NCBI GenBank assembly: GCA_964244495.1
Contig: CAXTIU010000007.1
Coordinates: 1-64,000, forward strand
Source of the DNA: RH-AL1 sp964244495
Lineage (GTDB): Bacteria; Pseudomonadota; Alphaproteobacteria; Rhizobiales; Beijerinckiaceae
Reading direction: 5' to 3'
DNA: 64,000 nt
Shown here: piece after piece, positions 43,261 to 51,856 of the stretch
Position numbering within the stretch: position 1 is the stretch's first letter
Layout: each line of letters begins with the position of its first letter
Translations under genes and position numbers: made by a program
Notes under the pieces: model-generated
What the model was told of the DNA's origin: nothing
What the model saw: the letters and a program-made list of their open reading frames with translations, nothing else
Databases searched by the model: none

Positions 43261-44985
43261 ATGCCTGATTTTCGGCAAGCGCGGGCGTTCCTGCTGCGAC
43301 ACGGCTCCGACTACCAAGCGGCTTACGATGGCTTCGAATGGCCCGAACCGGCGCCCTTCAACTGGGCGTTCGACTGGTTCGACGCCGAACTCGCCACGTC
43401 GGACGACAGCCGGAACCGCGTCGCGCTCCGGATCGTCGATGCCGCGGCCGGCACGGACACGACCCTGACATTCGAGGCGCTGAGCCACCGGTCGAACCAG
43501 GTCGCCAATTGGCTGCGCCGGCTCGGCCTCTCGCGCGGCGACCACCTGCTGGTCCTGCTCGGCAACGTGCCGGCGCTCTGGGAGACGACCCTGGCGGCGA
43601 TGAAGCTCGGCCTCGTCGTCATCCCGGCGACGACGCTGTTGGCGCCGGCCGAGCTGTCGGATCGGCTCGCGCGCGGCAAGGTGCAAGCCATTCTCGCCGA
43701 GCCCGGCCAACTCGCCCGATGCGACGGCCTCGCCGCTCCTCACGTCCTGCGCATCGCGGTCGGGGATGGCGGGGAACCCGGCTGGAACGCTTACGCGGAC
43801 GCCTTCGGGGAGCCGACGACGGTCCTGCCGGATCGTCCGACCGGCCCGGACGATCCGCTGCTGCTGTATTTCACGTCCGGCACCACGGCGAAACCGAAGT
43901 TGGTGCGCCATAGCCACCGGAGCTACCCCGTCGGATCGCTATCGACCATGTACTGGCTCGGGCTGCGGCCAGGCGACGTCCACCTCAACGTGTCCTCGCC
44001 CGGCTGGGCGAAGCATGCCTGGAGTTCGCTGTTCGCGCCCTGGACCGCCGGCGCGACGGTGCTGGTGGTCAACCAGGCCCCCTTCAGTGGCAAGGTGCTG
44101 CTTCGGGAGATCGAGCGCGGCGCCGTCACCACCTTGTGCGCGCCGCCGACCGTTTGGCGGCTGCTGATCCAGGAAGACCTGGCCTCGTGCAAGGTGTCGC
44201 TGCGCGAGGTTTGCGGCGCCGGCGAGCCGCTCAACCCCGAGGTCATCGAACAGGTGCGGCAGGCCTGGGGACTGACCATCCGGGACGGCTACGGCCAGAC
44301 CGAAACCACGGCGCTGGTGGCCAATTCGCCCGGCCAGGCGGTCAAGGTGGGCGCGATGGGACGGCCGCTACCCGGCTACCGGGTCAAGATCCTCGACGCC
44401 GACGGCAACCCGGCCGACGAGGGCGAAGTCTGCCTGATGGCCGAAGCCCGCCCCGCCGGCCTGATGCAAGGCTATCAGGATGACGACGGCGAGCTAAGCG
44501 GCGCCGGGCGTGACGTGTACCGCACCGGGGACCTCGCGTTCACGGATGGCGACGGCACCCTGACCTTCGTCGGTCGCGCCGACGACGTGTTCAAATCCTC
44601 CGACTACCGGATCAGCCCCTTCGAGCTCGAAAGCGTCCTGATCGAGCATCCCGCCGTGGCGGAAGCCGCGGTCATCCCCGTCCTGGACGCGATCCGGCTC
44701 GCCATTCCCAAAGCCTACGTCACGCTGACGGCGCTGGCGCGGCCCTCGCGCGAGACGGCGGTGTCGATCCTCGAATACACCAACGCTCGGCTGGCCCCGT
44801 TCAAGCGCATCCGCCGCCTGGAATTCGTGAACGAGCTGCCGAAGACGATTTCCGGCAAGATTCGCCGCGTGCAGTTGCGACGCCTCGAACAGGACGGTGC
44901 GGCGGACGATCCGTTCCGCGGCATCATGTTCGACGAAGGCAGCTTGCCCGAACTCGCCATCGGCCGGCAGCGCGCATCGGCGTAG
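43261..44985 (+). CDS. Acyl-CoA synthetase (AMP-forming)
   Basis: Adenylate-forming ligase of 574 aa that activates a carboxylic acid to its CoA thioester with ATP. Core motifs in order: LLYFTSGTTAKPKLVRHSH (phosphate loop) near residue 203, VCGAGEPLNPEV, GYGQTETTALVAN, YRTGDLAFTD, the hinge GRADDVFKSSDYRISP and the catalytic Lys in LPKTISGKIRRVQLR. The SDYRISPFE hinge and overall shape fit the medium-chain/2-methyl-branched acyl-CoA synthetase group (ACSM-like). The ATG at 43261 has GGGGAGGTTGCC before it. It leads a set of acyl-CoA genes on the same strand, and probably feeds a short or branched acid to the dehydrogenase downstream. Confidence 0.9.
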   Translation: MPDFRQARAFLLRHGSDYQAAYDGFEWPEPAPFNWAFDWFDAELATSDDSRNRVALRIVDAAAGTDTTLTFEALSHRSNQVANWLRRLGLSRGDHLLVLLGNVPALWETTLAAMKLGLVVIPATTLLAPAELSDRLARGKVQAILAEPGQLARCDGLAAPHVLRIAVGDGGEPGWNAYADAFGEPTTVLPDRPTGPDDPLLLYFTSGTTAKPKLVRHSHRSYPVGSLSTMYWLGLRPGDVHLNVSSPGWAKHAWSSLFAPWTAGATVLVVNQAPFSGKVLLREIERGAVTTLCAPPTVWRLLIQEDLASCKVSLREVCGAGEPLNPEVIEQVRQAWGLTIRDGYGQTETTALVANSPGQAVKVGAMGRPLPGYRVKILDADGNPADEGEVCLMAEARPAGLMQGYQDDDGELSGAGRDVYRTGDLAFTDGDGTLTFVGRADDVFKSSDYRISPFELESVLIEHPAVAEAAVIPVLDAIRLAIPKAYVTLTALARPSRETAVSILEYTNARLAPFKRIRRLEFVNELPKTISGKIRRVQLRRLEQDGAADDPFRGIMFDEGSLPELAIGRQRASA

Positions 44986-45167
44986 GCGACGAAGGACATC
45001 GCGACGATGCCTGCCACGCCGGCGAACGGCTGGATTCCCAGCGCGCCGCGCGCGCTCTACACTGCGCATCAGGGTGCGGCACGTCGAGGTCCGCGGCCAA
45101 TCGGGGTCGGTCCGCCGGCACGGTGCGACGCGCGCGCTGCGACGCGTGCTTGAACAGGGAGGACGAC

Positions 45168-46409
45168 GTGGAACACAGTTCTCGTGAGACCGACCGTGAC
45201 TTGGACGCCGGTCGCGCGTGGCGATCGGAGGAGGCGAGCCCGGACGTGCGGGCGCAAGCACCCCGGTTCGCCCTTGACGAAGACCAGGTGGCCATCCGCG
45301 ACATGGCGGCGGATTTCGCGCGGGAACGGATGGCTCCCCACGCCCTGGATTGGGATCAGCGCAGGCATTTCCCGATCGACGTCATCCGCGGCGCCGCCGC
45401 CCTGGGCATGGGCGGCATCACCGTCCGCGAGGACGTGGGTGGTAGCGGTCTCAAGCGGATGGACGCCGCCCTGATCTTCGAGGCCCTGTCGACCGGGTGC
45501 CCGACGATCGCAGCCTACATCTCCATCCACAACATGGTCGCCTGGATGGTGGACCGCTTCGGCGACGACGCGCAACGCGCCGCCTGGTGCCCCAGGCTGT
45601 GCAGCATGGATTGGCTCGCCAGCTACTGCCTCACCGAGCCGGCCGCCGGGTCGGACGCGGCGGCCTTGCGCACGCGCGCCGTGCGCGAGGGCGACGGCTA
45701 CGTCCTGGACGGGGTCAAGCAGTTCATCTCGGGCGCGGGCACGTCCGACCTCTACGTGGTGATGGCGCGCACCGGTCCGGACCCCGGTGCCAAGGGGGTC
45801 TCCGCCTTCGTCGTCGAGAAGGGCACGCCCGGGCTGTCCTTCGGGGCGGACGAGAAGAAGATGGGGTGGAACGCCCAGCCCACGCGGCAAGTCGTTCTCG
45901 AATCGGCCCGGATCCCCCTCGCCAACCGGCTCGGCCCGGAGGGGATGGGCTTCAAGATCGCGATGGCGGGGCTCGACGGCGGTCGGCTCAATATCGGCGC
46001 CTGCTCGCTGGGCGGGGCGCAAGCCGCGTTGGACAAGGCGGTCGCCTACCTGCTCGTCCGCAAGGCTTTCGGCAAACCCTTGTCCGAGTTGCAGGCCCTG
46101 CAGTTCCGCCTCGCCGACATGGCGACCGACCTCGAAGCCGCGCGCACCCTGCTGTGGCGTGCCGCCTGCGCCTCCGACGCGAAGCACCCGCAAGCGACGC
46201 GGCTCATCGCGATGGCCAAGCGCCTCGCGACCGACACCGGGTTCGCGGTCGCCAACGACGCGCTGCAGCTCCACGGCGGCTACGGATATCTCGCCGATTA
46301 TGGGGTCGAGAAGATCGTTCGCGATCTTCGCGTGCATCAGATCCTCGAGGGCACGAACGAGGTGATGCGCATGATCGTGGCACGCGGACTCCTGGCGGAC
46401 GCGTCGTGA
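45168..46409 (+). CDS. Acyl-CoA dehydrogenase, isobutyryl-CoA dehydrogenase-like
   Basis: FAD-dependent dehydrogenase of 413 aa. YCLTEPAAGSDAAALRTRA is the FAD-binding segment near 165; KKMGWNAQPTRQVVLE, GGRLNIGACSLGGAQAALD and the catalytic Glu region HQILEGTNEVMRMIVARGLL are intact. The next gene encodes 3-hydroxyisobutyryl-CoA hydrolase, which makes isobutyryl-CoA (valine breakdown) the best substrate guess. The GTG at 45168 is chosen for its AGGGAGGAC site. The stop overlaps the next start by 4 bases (GTGA). Confidence 0.9.
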   Translation: MEHSSRETDRDLDAGRAWRSEEASPDVRAQAPRFALDEDQVAIRDMAADFARERMAPHALDWDQRRHFPIDVIRGAAALGMGGITVREDVGGSGLKRMDAALIFEALSTGCPTIAAYISIHNMVAWMVDRFGDDAQRAAWCPRLCSMDWLASYCLTEPAAGSDAAALRTRAVREGDGYVLDGVKQFISGAGTSDLYVVMARTGPDPGAKGVSAFVVEKGTPGLSFGADEKKMGWNAQPTRQVVLESARIPLANRLGPEGMGFKIAMAGLDGGRLNIGACSLGGAQAALDKAVAYLLVRKAFGKPLSELQALQFRLADMATDLEAARTLLWRAACASDAKHPQATRLIAMAKRLATDTGFAVANDALQLHGGYGYLADYGVEKIVRDLRVHQILEGTNEVMRMIVARGLLADAS

Positions 46410-47482
46410 CGACCGAAGCGTCCCGGGAGGTCAAGCTGGAGCGGCATGGGCCGCTGGGACTCGTCACGCTCGAGCGCCCCAAAGCCCTCAACGCCCTGAC
46501 GCACGGCATGGTCGTCGCGATGGCCGGAGCCCTGCGGGACTGGGCGCTCGATCCCGCCGTCGCCACGGTCGTGCTCGCCGGCGCCGGCGAGCGCGCCTTC
46601 TGCGCCGGGGGCGACATCCGCGCGATCTGCGACGCCGTGCGGGTCGACTCCCCCATGCCGGCCGCGTTCTGGCGCGACGAGTACCGGCTGAACGCGCTGA
46701 TCGCCCGCTACCCCAAACCGATCGTCGCGCTGATGAACGGCTTGGTCATGGGCGGGGGTCTCGGCCTGTCGGGGCACGCGTCCCATCGCGTCGTCACCGA
46801 CACCACGCTGGTGGCGATGCCGGAGGTCGGCATCGGGTTCCTGCCCGACGTGGGCGGGACTTACCTGCTGAGTCGGTCACCCGGCGAACTCGGCACCCAT
46901 GCCGCCCTGACGGCGGCACGGCTCGGTCCGGCTGACGCGATCCGCTGCGGTCTCGCCGACTTCCACGTTCCCGCGTCGGGCCGGGCCGCCATCCCGGCCG
47001 CACTCGCCGACTGTCGCGGCCCGAACCAGGTTTCCGACGCGCTTCGAGCGTTGGCGAGCCCGGCCGCGCGCGGCGCGCTCGCTGCCGCCGCCCCCTGGAT
47101 CGACACCTGCTACGTCGGCGACAGCGTCGAGGCCATCGTGGAGAGGCTGCGCCATCGGCCGGAGGACGCGGCGCGCGCCGCAGCGGCAAGCATCGCCTCG
47201 CACGCGCCGACATCCCTGAAGGTGACGCTGCGGGCGCTGCGGTCGGCGGCCAGCCTGGACAGCCTGGAAGCGTGCCTCGAACAGGAATACCGGCTGGCGC
47301 TCGCGCTCGTCCGACGGCCGGACTTCCTCGAGGGCGTGCGCGCCGCCGTCGTCGACAAGGACCGCGCGCCCCGCTGGGCGCCCGCGCGCCTGGAGGAGGT
47401 CGCGTCCGAGGACGTCGACCACCTTTTCACGTCGGAAACCGCCGAACCCGTCTTCGCGGAAGCTGGGGCGGGGACGGCTTGA
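46406..47482 (+). CDS. 3-hydroxyisobutyryl-CoA hydrolase (crotonase family)
   Basis: Crotonase-fold thioesterase of 358 aa that frees 3-hydroxyisobutyrate from its CoA ester in valine catabolism. Recognised by FCAGGDIRAICDAV near residue 69, NGLVMGGGLGLSGHASHRVV, and the hydrolase-specific MPEVGIGFLPDVGGTYLLSR, which holds both catalytic acids (Glu of PEV, Asp of PDV). It is longer than hydratases, as expected for this group. The GTG start lies inside the GTGA overlap with the dehydrogenase stop, so the two are translationally coupled. The next gene is a classical enoyl-CoA hydratase. Confidence 0.92.
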   Translation: MTTEASREVKLERHGPLGLVTLERPKALNALTHGMVVAMAGALRDWALDPAVATVVLAGAGERAFCAGGDIRAICDAVRVDSPMPAAFWRDEYRLNALIARYPKPIVALMNGLVMGGGLGLSGHASHRVVTDTTLVAMPEVGIGFLPDVGGTYLLSRSPGELGTHAALTAARLGPADAIRCGLADFHVPASGRAAIPAALADCRGPNQVSDALRALASPAARGALAAAAPWIDTCYVGDSVEAIVERLRHRPEDAARAAAASIASHAPTSLKVTLRALRSAASLDSLEACLEQEYRLALALVRRPDFLEGVRAAVVDKDRAPRWAPARLEEVASEDVDHLFTSETAEPVFAEAGAGTA

Positions 47483-47564
47483 GGCGGCGGGCCGGGCGAC
47501 AAGCCGGGTTCGGCCGGTCGTCCCGCCCCCGATCGAAGCGCACGCATCGCCCAGGGAGGATCGA

Positions 47565-48347
47565 ATGTCCGAGGTTGCCACATCCACGATCAGGATCGAG
47601 GCCCGTGACCGGGTGGGCCTCATCACTCTCGATCGCCCCAAGGCGCTGAACGCGCTGAACCTGCAGGTCATGCGGGAGGTCGTCGCGGCCTTGGCCGGGT
47701 TCGATCGCGACCCGGCGATCGGCTGCATGGTCCTGACGGGGTCGGAGAAGGCCTTCGCCGCCGGCGCCGACATCAAGGAAATGCAGTCCCTCACCTTTTC
47801 CGACGTCCACGCCACCGACTGGCTCGCCGGCTGGGACGCCGTCGGCGGCATCCGCAAGCCGATCATCGCCGCCGTGAGCGGCTTCGCCCTGGGCGGCGGG
47901 TGCGAGTTGGCGATGATGTGCGACATCATCATCGCGGCCGACACCGCGCGGTTCGGACAGCCGGAGATCAAGCTCGGCACCGTGCCCGGCATGGGCGGCT
48001 CGCAGCGGCTCACCCGTTTCGTGGGCAAATCGAAGGCCATGGAGATGTGCCTGACCGGGCGCATGATGGACGCGGCGGAGGCCGAGCGGTCCGGCCTCGT
48101 GTCCCGCGTCGTGCCGGCCGAGCAGCTGCTCGCCGACGCGCTCGCCACCGCCGCCACGATCGCCGGCATGTCGACATCCGCCGCGATGATGGTGAAGGAC
48201 ACCATCAACCGGGCCTACGAGACGACGCTCGGCGAGGGTATCCGGTACGAGCGTCGCGTGTTCCATTCGACCTTCGCGACGGCCGACCAGAAGGAAGGCA
48301 TGGCGGCCTTCGTCGAGAAGCGCCTGCCCACGTTCCAGCGTCGATGA
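47565..48347 (+). CDS. Enoyl-CoA hydratase
   Basis: Classical crotonase of 260 aa, adding water to 2-enoyl-CoA. Both catalytic glutamates are present: GQPEIKLGTVPGMGGSQRL near 132 and KAMEMCLTGRMMDA near 152. AFAAGADIKEMQ and GFALGGGCELAMMCDI form the CoA and oxyanion sites. The ATG follows GGGAGGATCGA. It is the last gene of the synthetase-dehydrogenase-hydrolase-hydratase set; in valine catabolism it would hydrate methacrylyl-CoA. That link is from context. Confidence 0.93.
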   Translation: MSEVATSTIRIEARDRVGLITLDRPKALNALNLQVMREVVAALAGFDRDPAIGCMVLTGSEKAFAAGADIKEMQSLTFSDVHATDWLAGWDAVGGIRKPIIAAVSGFALGGGCELAMMCDIIIAADTARFGQPEIKLGTVPGMGGSQRLTRFVGKSKAMEMCLTGRMMDAAEAERSGLVSRVVPAEQLLADALATAATIAGMSTSAAMMVKDTINRAYETTLGEGIRYERRVFHSTFATADQKEGMAAFVEKRLPTFQRR

Positions 48348-48538
48348 TCGGGCTCTTCTGATCGAACCGCGGCGCTGGCGGAAGGCGACACGTCGTCCGT
48401 GGCCGCCACCTCTCGATCGAGGGCTGTTGGGCCGTCGACCCGCTCGTTGGACGCGACCGGTCGTCCGACCATTGCTTCGAGCCGTCACCTTACCTGGCCG
48501 GCCAGCTCCGATCGAGGCGGACGCGATCCCTGCGGAAA

Positions 48539-48574
48539 CCTGACGCATGACGCGAATGACGCAAGAATGCGCGC
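48539..48574 (+). repeat. TGACGC dispersed repeat, copy B
   Basis: It reads CCTGACGCATGACGC, GAA, then TGACGCAAGAATGCG. It differs from copy A (27981) at about five of 36 positions. It sits between two convergent genes, with the GGACC-type hairpin about 115 bases to the right. Confidence 0.7.
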
Positions 48575-48687
48575 CCACGCGTTTCGCGACCTGTCCGGAC
48601 CGGCGGCCGAACCATGGCCCTCAAGCACCGAACGGACACGTGCGCGGGGAGCCCGGACACGACGACGCGGCGAGAAGGGATCATTAT

Positions 48688-48716
48688 GTCGGACCGCGTC
48701 CAAGATGGGGTCCGAC
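48688..48716. terminator. Hairpin at the 3' end of the desaturase gene
   Basis: GTCGGACC (48688-48695) and GGTCCGAC (48709-48716) are perfect 8-bp arms around a 13-base loop. It lies 3 bases past the minus-strand desaturase stop and could end transcription from either side. Confidence 0.55.
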
Positions 48717-48719
48717 GCC

Positions 48720-49736
48720 CTAGATCTTTGTCGCTCCTCGAGCGACGGCGGGACGCGCATCCGCGAAGGACACCAGGCGTCGCTCGGCCTCGTTCCAGAG
48801 CGCCAGACGCGTCCCTTTCAGGCTTTCAACGATCGAGACGTGTCCCACGGCCGCGAGTTCGGGGAAGTCTCGAAGAGCCTCCGGGAGCCGGTAGAAGGGG
48901 ATCCTCGCGGAAAGATGATGCACATGGTGGATACCGACGTTGCCGGTCAGCCAGCGCAGCGGTGCCGGAAGGTCGTAGAAGGAGCTACCGTGCAACGCGG
49001 CTTCGTGCACGTTCCAAGCTTCGGCCTGCGTCCAATGCGTGTCGTCGAACTGGTGCTGGACGTAGAAGAGCCAGACGCCGATCGAGGCCGCCACCAGGAC
49101 CACCGGGACGTGCACCAACAGGAAAGGACCGGCTCCGAAGAGCCGGATCGACATCGCGGCCAGGCAGGCGACCGCGACGTTGGTGCCCAAGGTCGTCGCC
49201 CATGACCCGGAGCGACCGAGCGCGCCGAGCGGAAGTCGGTACTTGATACAGATGAGGAAGGCTGGTCCCAGGCCGAACAGGATGGCCGGGTGTCGGTAGA
49301 GGCGATAGCGAAGGCGCCCGAGGCGCGACAGGGCGTGGTATTCGGCGACCGTCATCGTCTCGACATCGCCGATGCCTCTCGCCGCGAGATTGCCTGAGCC
49401 GGCATGGTGGCAGGCGTGGCCACGTCTCCAGTGATCGTACGGAATGAGGGTGAGGAGCGACAGGACGCGGCCGGTCCAATCGTTGGTGCGCTTGCGTCGG
49501 AAGAAGGAGCCGTGACCGCAATCGTGCTGGATGATGAACAGCCGGACCAGCAGGCCCGCCGTCAACGGGAGGAGCGGCACGGCGAGCCAAACCTCCTGGT
49601 TCCTGACGGCGAGGACCATGGCGATCCATGACGAAACGAACGCCGCGGCGGTCACCGCGAGCTCGGTGATGCTGCGCCGCACATGCACGACCCGGTACGT
49701 CTGCAACGCCGTCATCCACTCGAAGGCCGTCCTCAT
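48720..49736 (-). CDS. Fatty acid desaturase (membrane di-iron)
   Basis: Integral-membrane acyl-lipid desaturase of about 338 aa. The three histidine boxes are HDCGHGS (with LFIIQHDCGHGSFF), HACHH and GIHHVHH; four membrane segments flank them. The layout is that of omega-6/Delta-12-type acyl-lipid desaturases of alphaproteobacteria; regiospecificity cannot be read. The start at 49736 (MRTAFEWM) fits the usual N-terminus. However, an in-frame ATG at 49877 has a much better ribosome site (GGAGGATCC) and would add a 47-residue Arg/Gln-rich leader. The DNA around that upstream start is duplicated at 57730-57820. Confidence 0.88.
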   Translation of the reverse strand: MRTAFEWMTALQTYRVVHVRRSITELAVTAAAFVSSWIAMVLAVRNQEVWLAVPLLPLTAGLLVRLFIIQHDCGHGSFFRRKRTNDWTGRVLSLLTLIPYDHWRRGHACHHAGSGNLAARGIGDVETMTVAEYHALSRLGRLRYRLYRHPAILFGLGPAFLICIKYRLPLGALGRSGSWATTLGTNVAVACLAAMSIRLFGAGPFLLVHVPVVLVAASIGVWLFYVQHQFDDTHWTQAEAWNVHEAALHGSSFYDLPAPLRWLTGNVGIHHVHHLSARIPFYRLPEALRDFPELAAVGHVSIVESLKGTRLALWNEAERRLVSFADARPAVARGATKI

Positions 49737-49829
49737 CGGGCGGACGCCTCGGCAAGGGCGGCAGGAGGGTTGATGGGGCGGCACGGCATGTTGTCGACCG
49801 CGGACCGGACCGAGGTGGGCTTGACGAGC

Positions 49830-49920
49830 GCGCCCGGCTTGGCGGGCGGTGCGTCGGGTCGATCGAGGGGTGGCCATGATGGATCCTCCACCGCTTGGCG
49901 GCACTGTCCGATAGCGTACC
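49830..49920 (-). repeat. Promoter/RBS/leader repeat, copy 1 (desaturase side)
   Basis: Read on the minus strand it begins GTACGCTATCGGACAGTGCC, continues through GGAGGATCCATCATGGCCAC and on to ACGCACCGCCCGCCAAGCC. Copy 2 at 57730-57820 (plus strand) matches at nearly every base for the first ~58 positions and more loosely for 30 more. It contains a ribosome site and ATG (49877) in frame with the desaturase gene. Confidence 0.8.
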
Positions 49921-50069
49921 AAAAAGCGGGTCGATGGCTTGGCGAGCGAGGAGCGGGATGGTACGTCTCATGCCCGACGGGATCGGGCGATCATTGGATA
50001 GGTGCTCGTCGCGGACCCGTGAAGATCAGAGTTCCGTTGAGTCATCATGCATGAATGCATGGAGTCCTG

Positions 50070-51077
50070 ATGCTCGACTGGGACGATCTTCGCTTCTTTC
50101 TCGCGATAACCCGGCACGGCAAGCTGTCCACGGCGGCCCGCGAGCTCAACGTGTCCCAGCCGACCGTCGGACGGCGGTTGGCCTCGCTCGAAGCCAGCCT
50201 CGGCGTGCGGCTGCTCAACCGCACGCCGGAGGGCTACGTGCTGACGCCGGCCGGCCAGGACGTCCGGGGGAAGGCGGAGCGCCTGGAGGGCGAGGCGCGG
50301 GCGTTGGAACGCACCGTCGGCGGACGGGACACGCGCCTGTCGGGGCTGGTCCGCGTGACCTGCGCGGAAACGATGGCCGCTCACGTGCTGGCGCCCTGCT
50401 TCGCCGTGCTGCAGCGTCGGCACGCCGACATCATGGTGCGCCTGATCCCCCACCCCAAGAACCTCAGCCTGTCGATGCGCGAGGCGGACCTGTCGGTGCG
50501 CCTCGCGCGGCCGAGCCAGCACGACCTCGTGGTCCGTCGCCTCGGGAGCGTGGCGTTCGGCCTCTACGCCAGCGCGGACTACCTGGAACGGCGCGGCGGC
50601 CCCGACTTCGAGGATGGATGCCCCGGCCACGACATCGTGGGCCAGCTCAACGACGTGGGGAACGCCCCGCAGTTCGGCTGGCTCGCCGAGGTGACGCGGC
50701 GCGGCCGGATCTCGTTCCAGACCAGCAGCCACGAGGCCGCCGTCGGCGCCACGGTGCACGGCGCCGGCCTGGCCTGCCTGGCCCGCTTCCGCGCGGACCG
50801 CGAGGAGGGCCTGATGCGCCTGTTCCCGCCGGTCGCCGCGCCCGTCGAGCCAATCTGGCTGGCGGTCCACAAGGACAGCCGCGACACCCCGCGGATCAGG
50901 GCGGTGATGACCCACATCACCGACTGCGTGCGACGCTCGCGCGGCAAACTCTTGCCGGACGACACCGCCGACACCACCGCCGACGAGCCGACACCGCGCG
51001 AGACGCTTCCTCCCATCAGCCGCGGCAGCCCGGTCCGTCAGGATCGCGCCGATGACGCCTGCCGGGGCAATGAATGA
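50070..51077 (+). CDS. LysR family transcriptional regulator
   Basis: DNA-binding regulator of 335 aa. The winged helix-turn-helix is at residues 1-60 (DDLRFFLAITRHGKLSTAA, then VSQPTVGRRLASLEASLGV, RLLNRTPEG). A LysR substrate-binding domain follows (about 90-290) with LSGLVRVTCAETMAAHVL and ADLSVRLARPSQHDLVVRRL. The C-terminal ~40 residues are Asp/Thr/Arg-rich and unlike the family. The ATG at 50070 follows GGAGTCCTG. It is divergent from the desaturase gene across about 190-330 bases, so it may regulate it. Its 3' end overlaps the convergent Crp/Fnr gene by 40 bases. Confidence 0.88.
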   Translation: MLDWDDLRFFLAITRHGKLSTAARELNVSQPTVGRRLASLEASLGVRLLNRTPEGYVLTPAGQDVRGKAERLEGEARALERTVGGRDTRLSGLVRVTCAETMAAHVLAPCFAVLQRRHADIMVRLIPHPKNLSLSMREADLSVRLARPSQHDLVVRRLGSVAFGLYASADYLERRGGPDFEDGCPGHDIVGQLNDVGNAPQFGWLAEVTRRGRISFQTSSHEAAVGATVHGAGLACLARFRADREEGLMRLFPPVAAPVEPIWLAVHKDSRDTPRIRAVMTHITDCVRRSRGKLLPDDTADTTADEPTPRETLPPISRGSPVRQDRADDACRGNE

Positions 51078-51856
51078 GCGTTCCCGATACTCGCGGGGTC
51101 GGCGTAGACAAGCGGAAAACCCTCGATGGACCCATGATCCGTGGGCCTTGCGTTCTCGAGGTGCAGGTAGTTCGGATCGAAGCTGGCGAAAGCGGCCAGC
51201 ATCTCGAAATCGGGAACGGACAGCGTCTTCATTTTCTTCTCGAGCAGACCTCTTCCGTTCAAGGCCTGCATGGTCCGATTGATGTGAACGGTGGACAAAC
51301 CGAGCGTGTCGCCAAGGTCCGCTTGCGTGAGGGGAAGCTGGCAAGTGGTGCCCGGCGCCAAGCCCACGGCTTTCAGGCGCACGATCATCTCGCAGAAGAA
51401 GTGCGCGACCCGCTTCTCCGCGCTGCGACCACCCATGTTGACGAGCCACTCCCGAAGCACGGCTTCGTCGACCATGGTCGCCCGCCAAAGGGCACCCTGA
51501 ATGGCCGGGCGGCTGGACAGCTCGAGCATGCGGCGACGCGGGATGTCGACGATCCGGCAACGCGACATGGACGCGATGGAATGATCCATGTGCTTGAGAA
51601 GGAAGACGTGCATGTCGCAGAAATCGCCGGGGACCATGTAGGCGACGATCTGACGGTGGCCGTCGGCCAACTGCTTGTAGCGACAGGCGAGTCCCTCGAC
51701 GACGAGGTGAACCTCGCTCGGTTCGTCGCCTTCGACGATGATGGTTTCTCCGGCGTCCACGACCCGAGCCGTGCGAACGACATCGTCCAGGAGGCGCCTG
51801 TCGTCGTCGTCGAGAAGCGCGAACGTTTCAAGCTTTCGCGTCAGCGGATTCTGCAT
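51038..51856 (-). CDS. Crp/Fnr family transcriptional regulator
   Basis: Regulator of 272 aa. The cyclic-nucleotide-type beta-roll spans about 10-130 (ARVVDAGETIIVEGDEPSEV, AYMVPGDFCDMHVFLLKHMD). A dimer helix and a Crp-type helix-turn-helix follow (LPLTQADLGDTLGLSTVHIN at about 175-194). There is no Fnr-type N-terminal cysteine cluster, so it is not an oxygen-sensing Fnr. Its length exceeds the usual 220-240 aa by a C-terminal tail. Paralogues with this MDEAVLREWLVNMGGRSAEKR-like region are plentiful in Methylobacterium and Bradyrhizobium. The ATG has TTAGGAGG upstream. It is tail-to-tail with, and overlaps, the LysR gene. Confidence 0.9.
   Translation of the reverse strand: MQNPLTRKLETFALLDDDDRRLLDDVVRTARVVDAGETIIVEGDEPSEVHLVVEGLACRYKQLADGHRQIVAYMVPGDFCDMHVFLLKHMDHSIASMSRCRIVDIPRRRMLELSSRPAIQGALWRATMVDEAVLREWLVNMGGRSAEKRVAHFFCEMIVRLKAVGLAPGTTCQLPLTQADLGDTLGLSTVHINRTMQALNGRGLLEKKMKTLSVPDFEMLAAFASFDPNYLHLENARPTDHGSIEGFPLVYADPASIGNAHSLPRQASSARS

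Larger units (their letters stand above)
48348..48719. other. Convergent intergenic region with TGACGC repeat
   Basis: About 370 bases between the plus-strand hydratase and the minus-strand desaturase. It holds copy B of the TGACGC repeat (48539-48574) and a hairpin (48688-48716) just past the desaturase stop. No gene is supported. Confidence 0.55.
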
